Positions 58,263-64,000 of a stretch of 64,000 nucleotides of DNA are shown piece by piece. Origin of the DNA: Rhipidocladum racemiflorum (Eukaryota; Streptophyta; Magnoliopsida; Poales; Poaceae); contig CM070580.1 in NCBI GenBank assembly GCA_036346355.1, positions 61,396,854 to 61,460,853 of the forward strand, given 5' to 3'. Position 1 is the stretch's first letter. Every line of letters starts with the position of its first letter. The translations under genes and the position numbers were made by a program. Below the pieces are notes generated by a model that saw only the letters and a program-made list of their open reading frames with translations, was not told where the DNA came from and made no database searches.

Positions 58263-61214
58263 TGTAACGTCGTGGAGTTTCATTTCAAGTTTCCTTTAGA
58301 ATTCTTGTCTTGGTGATCTGTTGATCTGCTGGTTGATCTCTAGGGTGGTCAATTTTGATCTGCTGTGGGAGTGTGAAAAAAAAGTATACTTCATCTATTT
58401 CTCCCCACTTCCCAACCTAACCTACCTACCCTCTCCCACTCACTTTTTCCCCCCAACCAGCCATCTCCCTCATTTCCCCACTCATGCTCTTCTTCTCCCC
58501 TTGGACAGCAGCTTGGGGGCCTTCTCCCAGCCGTTTTGAGCAAGGGGAGGAGCTCCTCCACTTCCCCCATGGCTCTCCTTCCCCTCCATGGAGCTCCCCA
58601 TGACGCCCTCCCTGCTCAAAGCCGGCGCCTCCCTCCCCTTTTGCAGCAGCAAGCAGCAGCCTCCCTCCTCCTTTTTCCCCTTCTTGGTTGGAGTTAATCC
58701 CTGGTTTTTTCTTTGTGAGCTCAACTATGGAGGTCCTAGACAGGATAGATGTGGTCTTAGAGTTCTATGGTTTGCTCTTTTGGAGGGAAACTAGTTTTGG
58801 AGGGAAAACCCTAAATTCTATTTTCGAGCAGAGTTCTGCCCTAGTCTTAGAGCTCAGTTTTGGGACAGTTGCAGTCACCCTATGAGTTTTTAGTAGTATA
58901 AAAGTTGTAGATAATCGAATTAACTTTAATTGGAGTACAAGAACTTGAAAATCCGTCCAGTCGTTTAAAAGTTATGGCTGTTTTAGTGCCGACTGTTCGA
59001 AATGAGGTTGTGTTGGTAGATTCAATGTTCAACTGAATGGTAGACCAAGTCGCCGGCCGAATCAGACTTTTTGGTTGCCTAGATAAATGTAGAAAATTTT
59101 ATTTAGATTGAGAAAATATATTTGTTTTCTTGATTTGGAGTTAGAAATCAAAAGTCATGCCCTGTTGAAGGTGGCTATCCAAAACTGTGAATTGTCTGAA
59201 ATTTCAGAAGTGAGGTTATTTTGGGTGGGCTACTCTTTTGAAATCTTGTAGTGATTGGAGAAGAACTAGCTTGAATGTGTTTGATTTATGGATAGATGGT
59301 TGTCTTATAATCAATTAGAGCACAAGAACTCCAAATTTGGTTTAGCCAAATAGAAGATATGCTATTTTGAATGAAAACTGTCCGGAATTGGACTCAATGT
59401 AAATGACACTTGTTCTTTTGAAATCTGAGATTGATTGATGAGTAACCAAATCAAATGAGTTTGTGATGTTGCAAGATGGTCCCCTTGCATTTAATTAGAG
59501 TTTAAGTTTGCTCAATTTGGTTTAGTGAAGCAAAAGATATGCTGAAAATTCAGAGTTTTGATTAAGTGTTTGGAGCTTGGTTTGAGGGCCTTTAAGATAG
59601 CTCCTACTTGAATGGCTTTAAGATAGCTCCTACTTGAATGGCTTTGTGATAACAGAAGTTTATTCCCTTGTGGTCGTTTAGAGTATAAGAACTCGAATTT
59701 TGGTTGAACCATTTGGATGTTATGCTTGTTTACGCGATTGCCGTCCGAGAATAGAAATGTTGAGTGGAAAGGTTATTTTGAAGAATCGAATAGAAGTGTA
59801 AATATGTAATGTTGTGGGCATTTTACTGTTGATTGGTGTATAAAATGGAGTTGGATTGCGTAAGAAAAGTTAATGGGTCTAGTTGAGGACGTTTAAAGCG
59901 AGTTTCGCATTGAGCGAGAGAGTTATTATTAATTGCTGCTTAAATCTTGAGTTGCATTGTTTGAGTTAAATGCTTATGTGTTTATTGCAGGATTTGTGGC
60001 CTTGGGAGTGGCCGAAGCTTCTCGCCACTCTGTCCCGAGTGGGTAAAGGCAAGTGCCTTCCTAGTATGATGCTAGGCTTTCAATTCTGGTTAATCATTAT
60101 GATTACGTTGAAATGAATTTCGTGATTGGTGTTGCATTATCAAGTGAATGAGAAATGTTGAATGAGTATGTAAGTGTATTGTGTTGTTGTGATTGGATGA
60201 TTGTTCATTAATATGTTGCATTGTCACTTCTTCTTATTCATGAATTGATTATATGAATATAAATGTTAAGTAATGGATGTGAGCAATGTTGGTGATCATG
60301 TATTTAAATATGGCTATGCGAAATGTTAAAAATGAATGTAGTTGCAATTTAATCATGTTAATTGCATTTATGCATTCATAATGGAAGAGGCGACCCATTT
60401 TGATGCGGGCCTCTGTGTTCACATGTAGTGAACACGGAAGTCTTACCTCGTAGTCCCATTCATCGAGATGAATGGAAGCGAGACAGTAAAAGTAGGCACC
60501 TTCCACGGGATGGAAAGAACGTGAGGGTGCACCCCGACGGGTGTGCACTCGGCAGTACCAGTACGTGCATCGAAAAAGAGCATTCATGTTGCATTGCATT
60601 GCTAGTGTGTATTGTGCTAATGGAAATGTGAAGTTTCGGGATCGAGTTGTGGACTCCTCCCCAGAGTTAATGAGGTATGTATGTGAAGTAAGAAATTAGG
60701 TAGGAATATCGATGCTATATTATTTGGTATAACAAGTTTGAGCATGTTGATGATATAAATGCTTTATTGTTTATGATTTAAATTGTTGGATGCACTTTGC
60801 TGACTCTTCGACTCACTCTTGTTGTTTAATGTTTTAGGTACTCTGAGGACAGCTCGTCGGGATGGGATGTAGCTGCACTTCACTCATGTTCATCACTTAA
60901 TGAAGATTTTAAGTTGTTTTAATTGAGTTCATGTAATAACTTGTTGTAGTTATTGCTCTCTTTGATGTTAAAGGTTAATCGATGTTAGAAGTTAAACCGC
61001 TAGAATGCTTCTTTTGGATACCATGACCCTTTGTATGTTCTTACCGGGACATGATGGTTAGTTCTTAGTTGTTTCTTTAAATTGATATAATTGTCATCTC
61101 TTTGCCTGCTGAGTAGATGTCCATTTAGCAGGGGAGGTCTTGCAAAAAAAATTTGGTGGAAATTTTAGATAGGTTTGGTAGCACTTCGGGCACGTGAGTT
61201 GCCGGGGTGTTACA
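58263..61214 (+). repeat. LARD LTR 2
   Basis: This 2,952-bp LTR ends GCCGGGGTGTTACA at 61214. It differs from LTR 1 by substitutions and indels, including a local duplication (AAGATAGCTCCTACTTGAATGG twice at 59591-59642). Confidence 0.92.
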
Positions 61215-61430
61215 TTGTCATATACTCCAAAACTTCGGAGGCCATTTTGAGGCCCTAAACAATATTTTTTTTGGAATTCTGTCGCCGCGCTCGCACAAAA
61301 AATCATTGAAAGACCTGTTGATTTTTGGACTCAAGCATTTTTCGGATGAAGCTTCCCATTAGCTTTCCAACGAGCCAAAGAACGCCTTGATCGGAGTTAC
61401 GAGTCAAAAGTTCTGGCCGTTTTAGCGAGA
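61215..61430. other. Short spacer after LARD
   Basis: No gene is recognised. The sequence near 61340-61430 has the look of ancient repeat DNA. Confidence 0.4.
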
Positions 61431-61800
61431 TGCAGAGGCGTCGACTATTTGTATCAGTTTTTGGGTAGACCGACACAGATAATATTATTTGTGTTGGTTT
61501 TTGGCTAGAACTGACACAGCTGATATTATTTATGTTGGTTTTTGGCTAGAACCGACACAAATAATGGTACTACTATTTGTGTCGGTTTTTGGAAGAACCG
61601 ATGCAAAAATTGAACTATTTGTGTCGGTTCCAATTTAGAACGGACACAAACATATTTGTGTCGGTTCTAATTAAAAACCGACACATATAGTCATCCCGCC
61701 TTTTTAAATTTTAGAACTGACACAAAAACTTTATCTATGTTGGTTCCAAATAAAAACCGACACAGATAGACCGTAACCAATTAGGTGTTTTGTAGTAGTG
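61431..61800. mobile_element. CACTA-type right terminus, third family
   Basis: Repeats of TTTGTGTCGGTTCTAATT and AAAACCGACACA occur in both orientations and end in TTTTGTAGTAGTG at 61800. This is the pattern of subterminal repeats plus terminus. No left end or gene was found, so it is a remnant. Confidence 0.6.
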
Positions 61801-62090
61801 CACCCAGCTTGTTCCTTTGGTCGCCGAAAATTCGATTTTTAAAAAAAATAATATATATTTTAAATAATTTTGCTGAAATAGTACCCTAATTTTTTTAAAA
61901 TACACTAGTGTTGCTCATTTCACAAAAAATCAATTGGCAATATAGCTTTTGTCGCCGATTCATTTGACGATATTGGTGTATTTTTTTTTCATTTTGTTTT
62001 AGTATTTTTTGAACATTATTTAAAAAAAGCAAAATTCTTTGATCTCCTAAAGAGCAACATTGGTGTACACAACGCCAGATTTTTTCAGGT
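61801..62090. other. AT-rich spacer
   Basis: No gene is seen. It contains runs of A and T and the phrase CAACATTGGTGTACAC. Confidence 0.5.
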
Positions 62091-62405
62091 CACTACACTA
62101 GGAAGGACAAGCTAATCTGTGTCAGTTCGGAACCGACATTAGTGTCAGTTTTTCAACCGACACTAATGCACCAACAGTAGTAATCGGCGATTATCAGTGT
62201 CGATTTACTAACCGACACAAAACTATCAGTGTCGGTTCACACCAAGAACCGACACAAATAGTCAACATATCAATGTCGGTTCACACCAAGAACCGACACA
62301 AATAATGAGCATTTTGGCCAAATAAATAAATAAATAATCGGCATTTTGGATAAATAAAAAATAAAAAATCGACACAAATAGTCAACATATTAGTGTCGGT
62401 TCACA
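62091..62405. mobile_element. CACTA-type left terminus, related to third family
   Basis: It starts CACTACACTAGGAAGGAC, followed by AGTGTCGGTTCACACCAAG / AACCGACACAAATAG units like those at 61431-61800. No right end is found before the repeats fade near 62405. Confidence 0.55.
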
Positions 62406-63437
62406 GCTTTTAGATAATGAAGTACAGAATAATTTATAGATTATCATTCTAGAAAAGTACTTTCTGTACTGTTTAAAAGATCAATTAAGCAACATTTTAG
62501 CTGTCCCCGCGACACACAGTGGTTATGCACCAGAAGATGCCTTCGTATTTACCAATGGCTGATGCTGGATTTTTGGTAAGTTGGTAACTGACTTGTTTAT
62601 TGCTGGTATGCATGGCTGACATACAATGGTTTTAAGCTGGAAACACTCAAAAGTATATTTTTCCTATTTTCAAATTGTATGTCCATGTGATGTGTCGTAA
62701 TTTAATTTGTTGCCACGATGACTAATCTTATTTATTTTTTCTTTCCTAGTTTCAACGTGTTTTTTTTATCCTACTAGATTTGTTGTCATACCATGTAGGC
62801 CCCCTTCACCTATGTATACCATGAGATGCATAACATTCTGTAATTATTATAAATTTAGAAAGAGGCATTCGGTACTGAGTATTTCTTATGTCTAAGACAG
62901 TTCGCTCTCTCTCTCTCTCTGTCTCTTGCGCGCGCGTGCGTGCATGTCCTCCCATACTTCTTTGATTTTTCTTACTGTGAATGTATATGCTAGCTGTTTC
63001 TGTTTTCTGTATGAAATTAACTACATACAGGAGCTTGCTTTACGTTTTTACACGGTTTGCCTAATGGTCATCAAAGTTGTTTTTCAAGGGTTTTGTCCGT
63101 TGGCTCATTGCATATGCCAGAACTGTGGAGTTGTTGAACCGTACGGAATTCAGTATTGCTGGACATTTGTGTGGTTCTTGGTGCTTCAGTTAGTCTAAAG
63201 TATCATTGGCTTGCTGTTTATTGGCATTACGACTTCAGAATTTAGATGGTACGGGAGCAATAATCCTTCAAATGGTTTTCCCTTTCAATAGACTAATTTG
63301 TGCAAACATTATATCCTAATAGCCTTGGCATTTGAGTAGCCACTCTGTTACTCTAGATTGTTGTTTGGAATTTTGTTGTGTGAATTACTGATGGTCTTAT
63401 GAAAGTAAATGTACTGATTTTTCCCTTCCTTTTGTAG
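62406..63437 (+). other. Probable intron/flank of YLPM1-like gene
   Basis: AT-rich DNA ends in a pyrimidine-rich TTTTGTAG acceptor at 63437. A CT dinucleotide run lies at about 62905-62923. A 75-nt open segment 62501-62575 (after a TTTTAG, before GTAAGT; reading ...PSYLPMADAGFL) could be another exon, but I cannot confirm it. Confidence 0.4.
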
Positions 63438-63488
63438 AAATTAGGCTATGAGGTGTACTTGCTGGAGGCACCATACAAGGATCCAGCA
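63438..63488 (+). CDS. Exon resembling plant YLP-motif-containing protein 1
   Basis: This 51-nt segment, bounded by a TTTTGTAG acceptor and a GTAAGT donor, encodes KLGYEVYLLEAPYKDPA. As I recall the family, plant YLPM1/ZAP-like nuclear proteins contain a nearly identical GYEVYLLEAPYKDP segment in their P-loop kinase-like region, just before a conserved Cys-Ala-Ala-Arg-Asn stretch, and that stretch would start the next exon. The next exon is not recognisable before the window ends. It could be a real gene running out of the window or a captured fragment or pseudogene. Confidence 0.5.
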
Positions 63489-63529
63489 GTAAGTTCTTGC
63501 AATATCACTAATATAGTAATATGTAAGGA

Positions 63530-63684
63530 TTACATTTTTGTAAAATATGTATTAATGAACTTCGTGCAGCCAACATTTTTATCTTGAATAAACCATGAAA
63601 TGTCTATCCTTACATTTTTGTAAAATATGTATTAATGAACTTCGTGCAGCCACCATTTTTATCTTGAATAAACCATGAAATGTC
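63530..63684. repeat. 75-bp tandem duplication in intron
   Basis: Two copies, 63530-63604 and 63610-63684, differ by about one base. They contain the acceptor-like phrase CTTCGTGCAG, so the candidate splice acceptor is duplicated too. Confidence 0.85.
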
Positions 63685-64000
63685 GGTACTAACCATAAAA
63701 AGTACTATTTCAGGAAAAGTATAATGACACGGACCAATGGATTGGTGAAAAGTACTTTCACAATAATTTATCATCAAAATATTCTAATACATGTTGAATA
63801 CTCTAATGACACATCATTTCATATTCTTTACATCATTTTACATATATCAATCGGAGTGGGATAGAGACAAGATGGATTCCAGATTAGTACTGAAGACTGG
63901 GTTATTGTTGTTAGGGTCATGAAACTCATCATTCTTGTTGATGATTTCACTTACGATGAACCATGCGAGTTGTCCCAGAATGGTTTTGATTTCTTTGTGA
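63685..64000. other. Window end, nothing assigned
   Basis: Neither a supported exon nor a transposon terminus is visible. The sequence could be intron of the YLPM1-like gene. Confidence 0.4.

Larger units (their letters stand above)
50280..61214 (+). mobile_element. LARD-like non-coding LTR element in tandem form
   Basis: The order is: truncated interior 3' part (50280-51192), LTR (51193-54173), tRNA-Met primer site, 4.1-kb interior, polypurine tract, LTR (58263-61214). The truncated part repeats 57357-58262, so two copies share the middle LTR. The interior has no gag or pol, and its longest frames are short and overlapping. Long LTRs with a long non-coding interior fit the definition of large retrotransposon derivatives (LARDs), which need proteins from an autonomous partner. 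Confidence 0.85.

Noticed and set aside
61431..62405. A single miniature element spanning both CACTA-like ends
   Set aside because: The right-type end comes first and the left-type end second, the wrong order for one element.

Overview
The window is nuclear DNA of a flowering plant, most likely a grass (Poaceae). It is almost entirely nested transposable elements: Ty3/gypsy LTR retrotransposons and solo LTRs, a non-coding LARD-like LTR element, two large CACTA (En/Spm) transposons with a related miniature element, and fragments of further CACTA families. Only two places look like host genes: a GC-rich single-exon gene on the minus strand at 20800-21333 (complete), and one exon at 63438-63488 that resembles plant YLP-motif-containing protein 1. 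There are no bacterial, organellar or CRISPR features.

Left part (1-18399). The window opens inside an LTR of gypsy family A (1-2117), which sits in an LTR of family B (2118-4301), which itself appears to sit in a second family-B LTR (4302-5291). A short CACTA transposase fragment follows (5293-5464). Next comes a minus-strand Ty3/gypsy chromovirus: a truncated extra gag piece (5465-9712) split by a full solo LTR of family B (5742-9168, TSD CTGAA), then a family-A LTR (9713-11925), a complete but broken gag-pol with a C-terminal chromodomain (11999-16789), the tRNA-Met primer site, and a truncated second LTR (17130-18399).

Middle part (18400-50027). An unclassified LTR-like stretch and a 575-bp mini-CACTA (19880-20454) precede the host gene at 20800-21333. 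About 490 bp upstream of that gene's ATG lies CACTA element 2 (21827-50024, TSD AGT). Its left end is interrupted 34 bp in by a complete CACTA element 1 (21861-33786, TSD CTA). Element 2 also carries a solo family-A LTR inside its TNP2 transposase gene (36227-38466, TSD GGAAG) and a solo family-B LTR inside the leader intron of its second gene (42333-45706, TSD GTACA). Each CACTA element encodes a TNP2-type transposase and a second protein with a Transposase_24-like part, a conserved middle domain, a proline-rich repeat and a C48/Ulp1-like cysteine protease. Both elements are now broken by frameshifts and stops. In both, copies of the element's own subterminal repeat lie next to the internal promoter of the second gene.

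Right part (50028-64000). A truncated internal piece, an LTR (51193-54173), a 4.1-kb non-coding interior and a second LTR (58263-61214) form a plus-strand LARD-like tandem. Its LTRs share with the gypsy family-A LTRs a cluster of stem-loops lying about 760-775 nt upstream of the primer site, with compensatory base changes. Two further CACTA-type ends (61431-61800, 62091-62405) lead into the YLPM1-like gene region.

The insertion order can be read from the nesting: CACTA 2 first, then CACTA 1 and the two solo LTRs into it. The retroelement and CACTA proteins would act only in their own mobilisation, and no cellular pathway is encoded apart from the two host loci.
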